64,000 nt of DNA from Plantago major. Lineage: Eukaryota > Streptophyta > Magnoliopsida > Lamiales > Plantaginaceae. Of this stretch, positions 1-12,891 are shown in pieces. The stretch covers positions 4,114,835-4,178,834 of the forward strand of contig CM048839.1 of the NCBI GenBank assembly GCA_026545765.1, written 5' to 3'. Position 1 is the stretch's first letter. Each line of letters opens with the position of its first letter. The position numbers were made by a program, and so were the translations under genes. Under the pieces are notes generated by a model, which worked only from the letters and a program-made list of their open reading frames with translations, had not been told where the DNA came from and did no database searches.

Positions 1-49
1 TACTTGGTCCACCCAGTGCATATACCTAGGACTTTCTTCTTCAGGTGAT
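1..49 (-). pseudogene. F-box/LRR gene fragment at the window edge
   Basis: These 49 bases match 15578-15626, inside the F-box/LRR pseudogene exon, with two mismatches, and similarity stops abruptly at about base 50. It is the end of another copy of that F-box family cut by the window edge or by a rearrangement. Too short to say whether the rest is intact. Confidence 0.6.
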
Positions 50-1841
50 GCATTTCCATTAATTAAATCCAGGAATCCCAAAAATTGTGTTCTTGAGCAT
101 TTCCTGCAAATTTCTCCCATGACGGATCCTAACTCCTAATATTCATTATGAAAGATTGGTTCGTCTTCTCCACAGGCACCAACCATTTGCATCACCAGTT
201 GGGGAAAAAAAACAATGAAGATTGACATGCATCGTCTCTTGCATCACCCGATGCATACTTCACTGGTGCACCGGGTAGGTAGCATCGGTTCCAATGCATC
301 CCGATGCAAGTGGACCGACTTAGGCATCTGCACCAAATTAAATGCCATGATACTAGATCGATTGGAATAAATTATAATAAATGGTTTGACTTATGTTCAT
401 CCTTACCTTTTGTAGTGAAAGGGTAACTAGAGGATTTTGATTTTCATTAAGTAGTCAAGAGGAAAAAAGATAGCGAGAAAAACATCTAATAGAAAGAAAA
501 TTTATGGTCATGACTTTACAGAATTAAAGTTTGTGAATAAAAGACTTGATAGCAATTTTCCCTTTGTCTTTTGGGAGCTTTGTAGATATTTTGGGTTGGG
601 TCTGGGTGATGGATTGGGGAGCTAAGCCCAAAAGCTACCATTCGGTAGCAATTTTCTTTTGTTAACCTTTGTTCTTGGCCTTGTAATTAAAAATGTCAAA
701 TACCAAAATTAACCTCAATTAGTTTAGGTGTATTTTGAAAAGAAAAAAAATTATAACTCCAATTTTAATTATTGATGATACGACTTAAAATGTTTCCTAG
801 GATTTATTTGACTTCTCATGTAATCTAATGGAATATAATAGTCGACAAAATAAAAGGTCATATCTTAAAATTAAGAGTGCCAGATTTAGAAGTACATGAC
901 TATGAATTCGTGAAATTATAAATCAAATTTGGAGTTCTTCAATGTGGGGATGACTAGCAGTAAAATTAAGTGGAACATATATTGCATGAAATAAAATAAA
1001 CTAATAAAGAACTATATTAATTGGCCACACATACATTTCATTAATTAAACCACACGAGATGGACGCAAAATTCCACATAAATACAAGAAGTAATAATACA
1101 TGACTACATTGAAATCTAAATTATGAAAATATTTATCACTCGACTGAACGGTACATGTAGGACCAATATGGGGAAGACCTACAAACGGAAAATTAATTCT
1201 GCTTTTATCCCCCATGCCTCACCTCTCATCAGAAGATGGGACCCACACCCCTACAAACCCCACTAAATTGCTAGGAGCCCAACAAATGGCTATATAGTAT
1301 GACTGCTCGAATACCCAACACCATCTTCCTCTCCACCGGATGCTGATCCACCCACCCCATGGTCCTTTATGAGTACTTAATCAAACATCATAACACAAAA
1401 ATAAACCACATTAATTTGTAGTGATTTTGGCCTATTCGAATTAATAAAACGTACCAGACCCGAATAGTAATTTTCCACTTAGCACGTTCGGCCTCGATGA
1501 TGTTGGCTCGGGTGTCGTAGCGAACACCCGGAATTGAAATGATAGTTGCAACTTTTTAATAGCTATCCTTCAACAACATGTAGGGAGTGATTGGTGTAGA
1601 ACTAAAACACTGAGTTATGTAAAAATTTAGGTGTTTTTAATCTGATTTTCTGAATTTTAGTCTTATATACATGTTCAAGCATGTGATTTTCTTGGAAAGA
1701 ATTGTCCATCTTATTTAATCGTAGTCTTGCGATTTTCAAGGCTTCTGAATCAATCCCAGTAGAGTATCCAGTTGAATATAGCCTATTTTCATTTTATTTC
1801 CACCCTACAATATAGCCTCTTGTCCCTTATATTTAAATTAT
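50..1841. other. Intergenic DNA, no gene recognised
   Basis: No reading frame with family resemblance on either strand. 60-340 is unusually rich in GATGCA/TGCATC words. The rest is AT-rich and unremarkable. Confidence 0.6.
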
Positions 1842-1843
1842 TA

Positions 1844-2102
1844 CTCCATCCATTTCAAAAAAAGTGTTACATTTTGACTTTGATCGGTCAACTGTCTTCG
1901 AGTTTGACCACAAATTACTCATAAATGATAATAGTAAATATAATTTAATAAAATAATATAATAAAATTTTAATTACTAAATTTTCATCATATAATTTTAA
2001 TAATTTATTTATTAATATCGTTTAAGAGTAAATTGTGGTCAAACGCGGAGACAGTTGACCGCAGAATAGTAAAATGTAACACTTTTTCTGAAATGGAGGG
2101 AG
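1844..2102. mobile_element. Stowaway-like MITE, copy 1
   Basis: A 259-bp foldback element starting CTCCATCCATTTCA and ending TGAAATGGAGGGAG, flanked by TA on both sides (1842-1843 and 2103-2104). The inverted repeats are about 80 bp each, so most of the element can form a hairpin. Ends and TA duplication are those of Tc1/mariner-type Stowaway MITEs. There is no coding capacity. A close relative lies at 16212-16468. Confidence 0.88.
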
Positions 2103-2297
2103 TACAAATCAATCCATTTTTTACACATAAAAAATTATAATTACAGATAAGCCCAAAAATTAACTTTCCCCCCTATTTTATATTTTATTTACAATTGTAT
2201 CATTAACTAACACTTATTAAACCCCAAAACGTTTCTAATTATCACAAATAGACTCCAAAATTTTCATTTCTTCAAATCGAAGTACCCACCATCTTAC

Positions 2298-2709
2298 TTT
2301 GTGATAACAATAGTGCTGTTTTTCTCAGTCAAAATTCCGTTGCTCATAAGCGTGCCAAACATATTGATATTGATTATCACTTTGTTCGTGAGTTGGTTTC
2401 TAATGGGACACTATCTACTCGTTTTGTGCCTTCTCACCTTCAGGTAGCAGATATCTTCACAAAAAGGACCTCGACCGTTATTTGAATTTTTTCGATCCAA
2501 GCTTCACGTTGGTCCTCATCCTACGCATCGCTTGAGGGGGTGTTAAACTAAAAGAATTAGCAGATTCTAATCAATCAATTAGTGATTAGATTTGATATGT
2601 AATTAATCTTTTTCTATTCTTGTATTCAATACTTGTACCTATAAGTAGTTGATCTTGTACAAGCTAATACTCAATTGAAGTAATCAATTCTTTATTACAA
2701 TTAGCAACA
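2298..2709 (+). mobile_element. Ty1/copia 3' remnant: RNase H end, PPT and LTR
   Basis: 2298-2484 translates to the C-terminal RNase H segment of copia polyproteins, with the [18 protein letters not shown] and VADIFTK motifs. The frame is lost right after ADIFTK. A polypurine tract (GAGGGGG, 2534-2540) directly precedes a 169-bp LTR starting TGTTAAAC and ending AGCAACA. All of gag, protease, integrase and most of RT are absent, so this is a truncated dead element. Confidence 0.85.
2541..2709 (+). repeat. Copia 3' LTR (169 bp)
   Basis: Begins TG and ends CA immediately after the polypurine tract. No matching 5' LTR is seen in this window, and it is unrelated to the 961-bp LTRs of the element at 42625-49098. 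Confidence 0.75.
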
Positions 2710-3492
2710 CTTGTTTCATATTTCAATGGTCTTATTTGTAAAATATTTTAAATGTAATATAGTTTTTTGAAGAATGTCATACTTAATTTAGAAATAGATG
2801 TACCCTTTTATTTATGAAAACATTATTTTATTTAACTAAAATCAAAACAATGTAGTCCTACTAATATTTTTCTTGTCTGAGATATGGAATATGGATTTTA
2901 AGTTGAGCATGAATGTTCGTAGGGGTTGTGATATTCTTGTGTGGTACTAACTACTCCTAACCATGGTAAATAATTCATGTTATGTAAATTAATCAACAGC
3001 ATTATCATTATCAAAGTTTACACTGTTCCATTTGTAGAGCTTAAAGGTAGCCAAGAAGAACCAGGCTAACTAAGAAACACAACTTACTTCAATCCACGGC
3101 AAAATCACATCAACCACCAACCGTAGATTAGATCAATCAGATACAATATTGACCATCAAGATGTCAATAATAAGATTGTCATCCAACTGTTGATTAGAAA
3201 CAAATAACATAATATTAACCGTTAGATGTATTTGTTACTCCTCTACATAACTCACGGTTTTCAAAATCACTGTTCATCCGATTAAAATATTCACTTCAAT
3301 GTTCATCCGATTAAAATACTCAGTTCAAATCAATGTCCGATCTCAATAACGTGAGAGATTACTTGAAATCTCTATGCAAGTAAAGTATCACGGGATGAAA
3401 CTTTAATTCGTAAGAAATTCTTAATCCGTGCGGCACTAGACTAGTTCGCCTCGATCCTAGCTAGTAAGCCTTCCAACCGAACTACTAAGCTT
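2710..3492. other. Intergenic DNA with a small tandem repeat
   Basis: No gene recognised. 3271-3299 and 3300-3328 are a 29-bp unit (TGTTCATCCGATTAAAATA...) repeated twice with two mismatches. Confidence 0.6.
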
Positions 3493-3828
3493 GTGTTTGC
3501 AAATGCTTAAAAAAAGTACTTTTGTGATTTTAAAGTAGTAAAAGTAGCTTTTTAGTGTTTTATATTACAACTTCAACTTTTCCGGAAAAAGCGGTATAGA
3601 AGCGGAGAAGCACAATAGTCGCTTCTAATCGCGCAAGTAGTAGTTTTTTTTCAATTAAAAACAACTAATTAAATTAATTTTTGCAAACACTAAAACTTCT
3701 GATTTTACAATTTTAAGTTGTTTTTTATATGATATATCAAACACTACTGACTTTTGCTTAAAATCAACTTTAATCAAATTTTAGTAGAAGCAGACAAAAA
3801 GTACAAGTAAAAGCATTTGCAAACACAC
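3493..3828. mobile_element. hAT-like MITE
   Basis: About 336 bp, bounded by inverted repeats GTGTTTGCAAATGCTT and AAGCATTTGCAAACAC. The flanking octamers ACTAAGCT (3484-3491) and ACTAAGTG (3829-3836) agree at 6 of 8 positions, consistent with an aged 8-bp hAT target duplication. The interior contains degenerate inverted copies of AAAAGTA/TACTTTT. No coding capacity. Confidence 0.65.
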
Positions 3829-3836
3829 ACTAAGTG

Positions 3837-4851
3837 AGCTAGAAATTTTGTAAGAATACTTGAATGTTTGTATTGCTTGATGATCAAAATGGAGTGGGAA
3901 AGGCCTATATATATATATATACAACCACCTCCTTAAGGAATGGTGGAGATCCTTCTAGGTACTTCTATATGATCTAGACCCTTTTACCAAGTTATTCTAT
4001 CCACAATCTTTATGTATTCTTCTACAATATACAATAACATTCTAGAGAATGTTTAAGCCCCATGATTTGGATCTTGCAAGTATTGCGCTTGGGCCGCAAG
4101 AGTGTTGGACATGACAAAAGTCAGCTGAATTCAAACAAAACACTTAAGAAGTGAAGAAAACCATTGAAGATCTGAAGAAGAAGTTGGAGAAGATCAAGGT
4201 CATTACCATCAAAAATGAATAAGAGTTGAAGAACATCAAGAAGGTCTGTGGCCAAGGGTTTGAAATTGGTGTGCGAGCTGGATCATGCTTCAATCCGACA
4301 TATGCTGAGATTCTAAAGGGGAAATGTGTTGCAGATGGTATAAACTTCGTTGAGAGCAAGGGGAAGGGGAAGAAGACCTGATGTCGTAATTACTGTTTAC
4401 TTGAGATTGAGATTGAGATATAATACAGATGCTTTGTTACTGCAGTTGAGATTGAGATATAATGTAGATGCTTTTTTACTTGAGATGTTCAACTTCTGTT
4501 ATTTTCAATGTCCTAATCGTAATGTTCATGCCAAGTATTCGGTGAAATTGGAATGTTGTTGTAACTTTCATACTCATGCGCCATCCTGATTGAATTATCT
4601 TATCAGGAACATGATAGTTAAATGTATAATAGTTTCATTGAGACTGAGGTTTTTACTCATCTAGTTCTACCTGTTACACTTTGAGGCTTGTAGATTAAAG
4701 GTCTTTTCATTTCCTAATGTGTATGGTGAAAGAATAAATGTTGTGCCAAAGGCACACGACTAACAGAACGATACAGTTTTCTTATAGGATATAATGTTTT
4801 TAGAAATTGTATTTTATGATTTTCTCAAGCATCTTCAACGATTAGTTTAGT
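3837..4851. other. Intergenic DNA with a short unknown coding-like stretch
   Basis: 4141-4381 on the plus strand reads as a lysine-rich, coiled-coil-like segment (EDLKKKLEKIK...) with one internal stop, ending before a TGA. I do not recognise it. 4402-4485 holds two copies of a roughly 42-bp unit (TTGAGATTGAGATATAAT...). The rest shows nothing. Confidence 0.45.
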
Positions 4852-7800
4852 TTGCTTCAAACAGACATAAGAGCAGCTCTAAAGTCTGCATTAAGCAGTG
4901 TAGATGGTCCACTGCCTGTTACTGATTGGTTTAGAGGTTGTATCGTAGCCCATCCAATGAATCAGGGCTGGCTTATGATTGGATTTTCTGCTGAATCCAC
5001 TGCAAGTGCAAGTGAATGTCGCGATTCTTCTAGCACAGCAACTCTAGTTGGAGAGCCCGTCTTTGTCTTCTGGTCCCGTGTCTTCTCTAAAATGTACGAT
5101 TTTCCAGTTCTCCTGCAATCTAATTATTTCTTACCACATACTACATGCTGGACACTCATGTAGTTTCTATTTCAGCTGATGCAACCAGAAGCCATGAAGT
5201 TGGTGAAAGGTGGATGAACATGTAGATTAATTTATCAGACTCAGACCAGCAACATTGGTCACGGTCTCGACACACACTTTCTGTTGTCCCATATCCTTCC
5301 GTACTTGTCGGGTATGCTCTATTCAGATATAACTTTTGCTTCAGTCGTACTAGATATTTTTGTTTCTTTATATACCTTTTATATGCTGGCTACATGTATG
5401 CAATGGAGATTTAAATTGTTTGTAACTTGCCTACTTGATGCATGCTCATTTCTTTCACGCACATGTTGAGATTGATACAAAAACAAGTGGGGGGTGTTTA
5501 GGTGCTGCACATTGACCTGGATTTTGGTAAGAGAACAAGTAGTCTGCTTGGAGGGGTTTAATGCATCTATTAACTGTAGCTTATGGTGATTCTTTATACC
5601 ACACACTCGTCTCCCCCATGCTGACGCACTTAGTTGTGCAATGTGCTAACACAGTGAGTTTTGTGGCTGCCGGAAGTTGTGGTGGTAGTCACAAAATCTG
5701 TTAGTAGGTCTATGGGATAGTCAACTCCGTCTCCGTGATGCATAATATTGCAGCTATGAAATATCATGGACTGGGAAACAGGGATAATACTTCAACTCTA
5801 TTGGTGCATGACTATCCAAGTACTTCAATCCCGTTTTGTTTGGCATTATATTCCAGCAAGTCAAATCTATTATGACTGATATGTTTCTGTTGCATACCAT
5901 GCCTAGCTCTTGTATGTTGCTTACATTATTGTGGATACACTTTCCTAAAGTTGCTTGTAGCCCGAAAACCTTATGCTACTATCTTTATATTAGTGTAATG
6001 ATACATAATATTCAACTGATCACTTTCTTTTTCTGGCAATAGGTACCAAGATGATTGGCTAAAAACATGATCTAGTTCCTTACAGATATGGGAAAAAGCT
6101 CCTTTTGAATCGCAAGGTTTTGTCCTGCTCGATTGCCCTCAGTCTATGAAGATCGATACCAAGAATGCATCTATGTTGGGATCAATCAACAATTATTTCC
6201 TCTGCCTTTCCAATGGCTGGGATGTTACTAGCTTTCTGAAAACTCTTTCCAAGGCTCTGAAATCGTTGAAATTTGGTTCGTCTCCGACCATGAATGCCAA
6301 GGAAGGAAACAGTGGATCCTGCACAGTAAGTTGTTACTTGGATATCAAGTGTATGTTTTTCTTTAACTAGTTGTTACACTTCTCTTCTGCAAACTCATGT
6401 ATGCACATAATGCCAAGTATTTGATCTGGAGGGCTTGCCACTCATTTAACCAGCCATGTAACCTGATCATTATTGGGTTAACTGATTCAAGTTAAACCCT
6501 GACAATATTTTATTTTTACATATCAAAATGGTTGTCATTGAATATTTCAAGACATAATATGCCGTTGAAAATGCAAATAAAACCAACTAATTCATCCTGA
6601 GATGCTTTCCTTCTTTCATAATGCTAGGATGTAATGATCCTTTATGCTATACAGCCCGAGATGCTTTCCTTCTTTCTCCCTGAATCATTATCTATTCATA
6701 ATTTATCGTTTCATAGCATCGTATTGCTTCTGTTATAATTCTGATGTTAGTTTTGTTTATGGCATCAGGTAGTCTATGTGGTTTGCCCCGTTCCTGAACC
6801 TCGTCAGTTCTACAGACAGTGGTTGAAGCATCTGTTGCGATTGGATCAGTTGTTCGATCTTCAGATAAAGAAAGGAGATCCATGATTCACACTCTAGTCG
6901 CAAAAGCCGTGAGCTATCCTGCAGCTGCAGATGAATCATTCTCAAATGTTCTTACTCTGACCGGATTTTGTATTCCTAAGTTGGTCTTGCAGATTGTGAC
7001 AGTTGATGCTATTTTTAGGGTCACTAGTCCTACTCTTAATGAGCTCACCATTCTGAAGGAATTTACAACAAAGCTTGACGAGTTTCAAGAGGAGCCTCTG
7101 GTCAGATGGCTCCTCTATCTATGGCAGGAAGATCTCATTCAGCCATGATGCAAATGGCATCTCCTGTTCCTGGAATGTGGAAGGACCCTCGAATGGTGGG
7201 ACAAAGTGAACGGGCACTTGGGACAATACTTGGCAAACAGGAAGGGGTGGTGGACTTGGATCTGATACCAATAGAATGGGAGATATCTCTCCTTTGGGTG
7301 AAGTTCGCTGTTTGTTTGAGCCACTTTTTATACTTGCAGAATCTGGTTCTCTACAGAGAAGAATTGTTGGGAAATGGAGTTGATTTGTCCAACTCCAGAT
7401 ATTATCAGATGATAGTGCAAGTAGCTTCATGCAAAGTTCTACTTCATCAGGCACTGGTGATAATGGGCCTGTTTCCCAGCCTGATGCCATGGATTCAGAT
7501 GGTTTTGGATCTGGTATTCAGAAAGCACCTCCAAGTCTCCATTGCTGTTATGGGAGTACTGAGGATTGGCGTTGGATGGTGTGCATATGGAGTATGGACA
7601 GACTCAAGAGGAGAGTTGCCTGACAGTTACATTTACCCTTTCGGAGGAGTTAGTAGTCGACAAGAAACAAAGGGTCTGCAGTCTCTTTTTATCCAAATAT
7701 TGCATCAAGGATGCTAGATTCTTCAGGCTTGTTCTCCTGTTGCTGTTAATATTAAGCCCAGAGATCTTGTCATTACACAGGTTGGATGCTTCTTCGAGCT

Positions 7801-9431
7801 TGAGTGCCAGGGTATGTCTTTACTCTGCTAAAATTTACATTATTTCTTTGCCCATTTGTAGCCTGGTCTGGTAATGGGTCATTGCCAACACCTTGCTTTC
7901 TTATGTACTGTCATTGCAACTCAGAAGGCAACATGCATGCAATTTATGTGTAATGCGCTAGATAACTGCTAAAGACGATAGCGGTTTCAGTATCATTGAC
8001 CTTTGCGGTAGTTAGCGGTATAACATAGGACCTTGGAGACGTGTGACTGTCTACCAGAAGTAATGAAGTCGTAATCAATATCCAATGGTTAATTATTGCT
8101 TTTGTAACTAGTATGAGCTTGATATACAACTTTGTATTAGCCACAAGTTAACATGCTCTCTTAAAATCATATCCAATTTTAATCAAATTGTGCTGTTCTT
8201 TATATTATCATCCTGGTTCGTACCTGAAGAATATACTATACGAGTGTCATTTTATATAAGTTTTTTTTGTTTACGCGACAAGATGCAGTTCTGTTCAGTT
8301 TTCATCCAATCCCCTATTGCGACAGATAGTGTACGTTGTGTATATATATAATCATGGTTCGTACTTGTATATTGATCAAGACTGTTGGTTGTTAGGTTGC
8401 TAATTTTGTGGCTTTGCAGTCCAATTGCTCTCAATTTTTAGATCCTGAAAAAACTTATGTTTCTGCAGAGTGGCAGAAGGCTTTGTATTCTGCTGGGGAT
8501 TCTGAGGTTAAGAAGTGGTCTGAGACGGTCCTTCCCGGATGGAATACCTTCTACTAGCAACGGAACGGATGTGGGTAGTTTAATGCAAGATCGAAATCTT
8601 CCTTCTTCACACTCTAAAACATTCATGAAACGTGAAATGGTCGTCCAGAAAACAGCTAATGAGTGGGCATGCAGCTTTGGACAATTCAAAGGGCTTGCTG
8701 CAATGGGTTCAGAGCATTAGTTTTGTCTCGGTTTCAATTGATCATTGCTTGCAGTTGGCGTTCCAAGCAGATTCAACATCTTCTGGTTCGTACCTTTTTG
8801 GTCTTTTATTCAGATTTTGTCACACTTGAGTAATTTCTTTCGTTCTTTTGTAGCATGTGCTAGATTTTCTTTTTGCATATATCCTACCGGCTCTGTAGTG
8901 ACTACTATACTAATGAGACAAATCACCCTTTAAATTAGGGGGATCTATCTGTTCAAGTGTTTGATGAATAAGATCACATGTATGCACATCTCTATTTTTT
9001 CACCATGATCGTTGTTATTATTCCCCTTTCCACCAGTTTCGTGGTCCGTACCTTCAATGAGGAAAGATTCGAGGAGCTTCTCAAAAGAAGAATGGCCTTC
9101 GGTTCTTTCCGTTGGCTTAGTGGACTATGATGGAGGTAACAGCCTCAACCAAGAAAAAGTGACCAAGGGTGCCGGTAACAAGCAAGCAGGAAGGAGTGTG
9201 GGCTCCGATCCAAAAGATTTTTAAGTGGAAATGCACGTTATACTTGAAAGCTTAGCTGCAGAGCTTCATGCTTTGTCATGGATGACAGTAAGTCCGGCAT
9301 ATATGGATAGACGAACGGCTCTGCCATTTCATTGCGATATGGTCTTGAGACTAAGAAGGCTTCTCTATTTTGCGGATAAGGAACTCTCTATGCTCCCGGA
9401 GAAGGCCCAGTTTAGGAGAAGGATAGCTTAA
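4852..9431 (+). pseudogene. MED13: MED13 (Mediator kinase-module subunit) pseudogene, C-terminal half
   Basis: Pieces in order match the C-terminal half of plant Mediator subunit 13 (MAB2/GRAND CENTRAL), which links the CDK8 kinase module to core Mediator. Recognisable blocks: VDGPLPVTDW and SASECRDSSST (4890-5040), VVPYPSVLVG (5281-5311), YQDDWLK (6043-6063), FVLLDCPQSMKI (6117-6150), FSNVLTLTGFCIPKLVLQIV (6940-7000), GMWKD (7170s), PPSLHCCYG (7530s), CFFELECQ, LLQWVQSISFV (8690s) and LHALSWMTVSPAYMDRRTAL (9260s). Introns with GT/AG borders survive (for example 5312-6042 and 7812-8468), so it is a genomic duplicate, not a retrocopy. It is dead: in-frame stops near 5223, at 6071 and at 9222-9224, and several frame changes (about 7060-7120, 7215, 7600, 8540, 8650). 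The N-terminal half is missing. Confidence 0.87.
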
Positions 9432-10125
9432 TGTACATGAGGTGTCTGTAACTGCTTAAAATGTGCGTGGATAGTACGTCACTAAATTTTTGGTATAGCC
9501 GATAGTGTGCTGGTACATAAATTTAAGCTTCCCTTCCACGAGAGGATGTCATAGCAGCGATGCCGCGTTTGTTGATCATCAGAATAGGTATGACAGTCAG
9601 GGTCGCAGGTAGTAGTTTTTTTAAGAGTAGCAACACAGAACCTGCTCGAAGCTATACATAAATTTTTATTGCACCTATATTGAACATTTTAGGAGCTTCA
9701 AACTTGTGTATTTCAAGCCTTGAATGTGATGTTGAGGCTACAGATTTTAGCAAAGCTTTACCATTATCCGTTTTCCTATTTACAATTTTGTACTACAAAC
9801 TACTGTATTGAAATTAAGTTAAATCTTTTTATTGTACCCATTAGTTTTCCATTTGGGGTTTTTATTTATTTTTCATGTAGAATTGAAATTCTTGCGGAAG
9901 TCCATGATCTTATTGAGTATGAGGAAAGATCATATATGTCCTATCCAAGTCATCATATTTATCCCTTTGTCATCCATTACTAAATAAACACCCTAATTTG
10001 ACCCTTTTTATAATGACACAATAAAATAAGAGTGATTATAACCAATCCAATATGACCCTCAAGCATTAATCCTCTAATTTAACCCTTTTACACAATAAAA
10101 CAAGAGTCATTATATTTGTATTTGA
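9432..10125. other. Intergenic DNA between MED13 pseudogene and LINE
   Basis: No gene recognised. Two diverged stretches (about 9985-10045 and 10065-10120) share the words AATTTGACCC/AATTTAACCC, TTACACAATAAAA and AAGAGT, suggesting an old local duplication. Confidence 0.5.
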
Positions 10126-10138
10126 AGACACTGAAGTT
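10126..10138. repeat. LINE target-site duplication, left
   Basis: AGACACTGAAGTT immediately precedes the poly-T that is the LINE's 3' poly(A) read on the plus strand. The same 13 bases occur at 12879-12891. Confidence 0.9.
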
Positions 10139-12878
10139 TTTTTTTTTTTTTGAGAAAATGATTCATATATATTGATAAACTCAAATTACATCAAGATTAC
10201 AGAAAGGAAAATTAGCAAAGCCATGGCTATCTACGACAATATCTTTGGCCAGTGAATGTGCCAATTTATTACAAGATCTCCTAGCAAACTGAAAAGAAAT
10301 GGAATTAAAAATAGTAGCCACAACCTTTATCTCATCAACAATTCCCCCAGCCAAAGCAAAAGAAGGAGTTGGCTGTTGACATTGATGAATTAAGTTTGCA
10401 TAATCACCATCCAAAATAACCTTCTGTAAATACATATCACGATCCATACAAATCGCCATTCGGGCCGCTAAAGCTTCTGCCACTTCTGGATGTTGAATAA
10501 ACTCGACTGTCTTTCGTTGCCAAGCAAGTATGCGTCCAGCCGAATCCCGCAAAACAGCCCCTAAACCAGCCTGTGGAGGATTGCGTCTTATAGAGGCATC
10601 AAAGTTAATTTTAACAATATCCGAGCTTGGTGGTATCCAACCTGAATTAACTTCTGGTGGCCTGTTCCTATCACAATGTTGAGCCGCTTGGAAGCACTGG
10701 ATAAAATCATGTATGAATAAAGCTGAGGCCAGCGGATCAGGTTCCAATCTGTCACGAACCTTTCTGTTTTGATCATGCCATAAACACCAACATGAACCCA
10801 CAAACAATTCAAACTTCACATTACTGAAATGTTTCCGCACATAATCAATCCAATCAGCCAATGAATCTGTATCTGCATAAATGATAGCATTAGACAAATA
10901 AGACACTGCCCAAAAAAGCCTAGCATAAGTGCACTCCTTTAGAATATGTAAAATCGACTCAGGATGAGAATTACACGTAGGACACATTATATCCACATTC
11001 AGCCCACTCTTGTTCAATAAAGTCATAACAGGCAAAGAGTTCTTCATTATCCTCCAAAGAAAAACTTTTACTTTGTTAGGAATTTTTAAATTACACACCC
11101 AATTCCAATTTGTGGTGCTTCCACAGCTCGTTTGCCCTGTTTTAACCTGCTGATCTCGACTCCCCAACTCCCTACATAAATGATAAGTTGTACTAACCGA
11201 ATAAAAACCATGTTTACTAAAATGCCACACACGCATATCACTATTAGGAAGCATACTTAAAGGAATCTGTAAAATAGAAGCAACATCTTCATCCCAAAAA
11301 ATGTCTCTAAGTACCAATTCATTCCAAGTCCCTTGAGTCTGATCAATCAACATATGCACAGCAGTCTCATGTAAGCCTAACAAATTTGGAGTGTAAGGCT
11401 TAAGACCACTATTATTCGGAATCCAATTCTCTTTCCAAATATCCACATTAGTTCCATTACCAACTCGCCATCTTATTCCTTGCTTAACCAAATCCATAGC
11501 ATAACAAATACTCTTCCAAGTAAAAGAGAATTACTTTTAGGAACAGCTTCCAAAACATCACAATTAGGAAAATACTTCGCTTTAAGAACTCGACTTAGCA
11601 AAGAGTTAGGATAAATAATAATTCTCCAAATTTGTTTCCCGAGTAAAGCCAAATTAAAGCAGCGCAAATCCCGAAAACCCATACCACCACCCCTCTTAGA
11701 ATCACAAAGATTATGCCAATTAACCCAATGAATCTTTTTGTCTTTGCCATTCCCCCACCAAAACCTTGAAATAAGAGATTCAATTTCATGCAGCAAGTAA
11801 TCAGGAAGTTTAAAACAACTCATAGCATAGGTTGGAATAGATTGAAGAACAGACTTAATAAGAACCTCCTTCCCTGCTTTAGACAAGAATTTATTACCAA
11901 ATCCCTCAATTTTCTTCCAAACCCGCTCTCTAAGCCAACTAAAAACCTCCTTCTTAGACCTCCCCATCTCCGTAGGTAAACCCAAATATTTATCATGTTT
12001 ATCCACCACTCTAACAGGAAGAAAACCCCTAATCTCATCCCTAACATTCCTACTAAACACCACAATAGATTTCTCCAAATAAATTTCTTGCCCCGATGCT
12101 AAGCTATAACGATGAAGTAAACTACTGATTTCCATAGCCGCCTCCTTAGTAGCTTGACAGAATAAAAGTGTATCATCAGCAAAAAGGAAATGAGAGATCC
12201 TTGGTGCATTTGGAGTGACAGAAACTCCTTGTAACACCTCTCTCTCCTCCGCATTACGACAAAGAGCACTAAAAGCTTCGGTACAAAACAAAAACAAATA
12301 AGGGGGGAGAGGATCTCCCTGACAGATCCCCCTCTCTGGTTGGAAAGAGTCAAGTGAATCTCCATTTAAAAGAATGGAATAAGAGACAGAGCGCACACTA
12401 AGCATTATGAGCTTAATAAAAGAAATCTCAAAACCAAATTTCTCTAACACTCTTTCTAAAAAGGTCCACTCCACCCGATCATACGCCTTACTTATGTCTA
12501 ATTTTAGTGCCATAAAAGCTTCACTGCCCTTAGTTTTTTCTTTAAAAAATGATTGACTTCATAAGCTACAAGCACATTATCAGTAATTAATCGGTTAGGC
12601 ACAAAAGCTGACTGAGTTTCAGAAATAAGGGTATTCATATGAGGCTTCAGTCGATTAGTAATAGACTTAGAAGCAATTTTAAAAATAACATTACTAAGAC
12701 TAATGGGCCGGAATTGAGAAATCTTATCTGGTGCTTGACACTTAGGAATAAGAACGACATGAGTGTAATTCAATTTGGGATTCAAATTATGATTATTCAG
12801 AAAATGAAGAACACAATCCACCACATTTTTGCCAACAGTATGTCAATATCGTTGATAAAATAAAGCAGGTAAACCATT
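10139..12878 (-). mobile_element. 5'-truncated L1-type LINE
   Basis: A 2.74-kb insertion transcribed on the minus strand, ending in a poly(A) tract (poly-T at 10139-10151) and bounded by a perfect 13-bp duplication (10126-10138, 12879-12891). Its 5' end lies inside the reverse transcriptase domain, so ORF1, the endonuclease and the start of RT were never copied. This is the usual outcome of incomplete target-primed reverse transcription. The perfect duplication suggests a fairly recent insertion. Confidence 0.95.
10181..12838 (-). pseudogene. LINE ORF2 remnant: RT, zf-RVT and RNase H
   Basis: On the minus strand, three blocks in different frames form the C-terminal part of a plant L1 ORF2 protein. 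12824-12504 carries RT motifs (FRPISLSNV, QSAFVPNRLITDN). 12513-11473 carries LDISKAYDRVEW, GICQGDPLPPYLF and the catalytic FADD. 11497-10181 carries the zinc-binding zf-RVT signature (CPTC...H...C) and a plant-type RNase H (INFDAS, EALAAR, DGDYANL). Frameshifts lie near 12510 and 11520, and a stop codon near 12850 interrupts the N-terminal end. The protein cannot be made as one chain. Confidence 0.92.
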
Positions 12879-12891
12879 AGACACTGAAGTT
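12879..12891. repeat. LINE target-site duplication, right
   Basis: AGACACTGAAGTT, identical to 10126-10138, abutting the truncated 5' end of the LINE. Confidence 0.9.

Noticed and set aside
4350-4589. A 79-codon plus-strand frame with repeated RLRLRYN words
   Set aside because: The repetition comes from a two-copy DNA tandem repeat at 4402-4485; no family resemblance.
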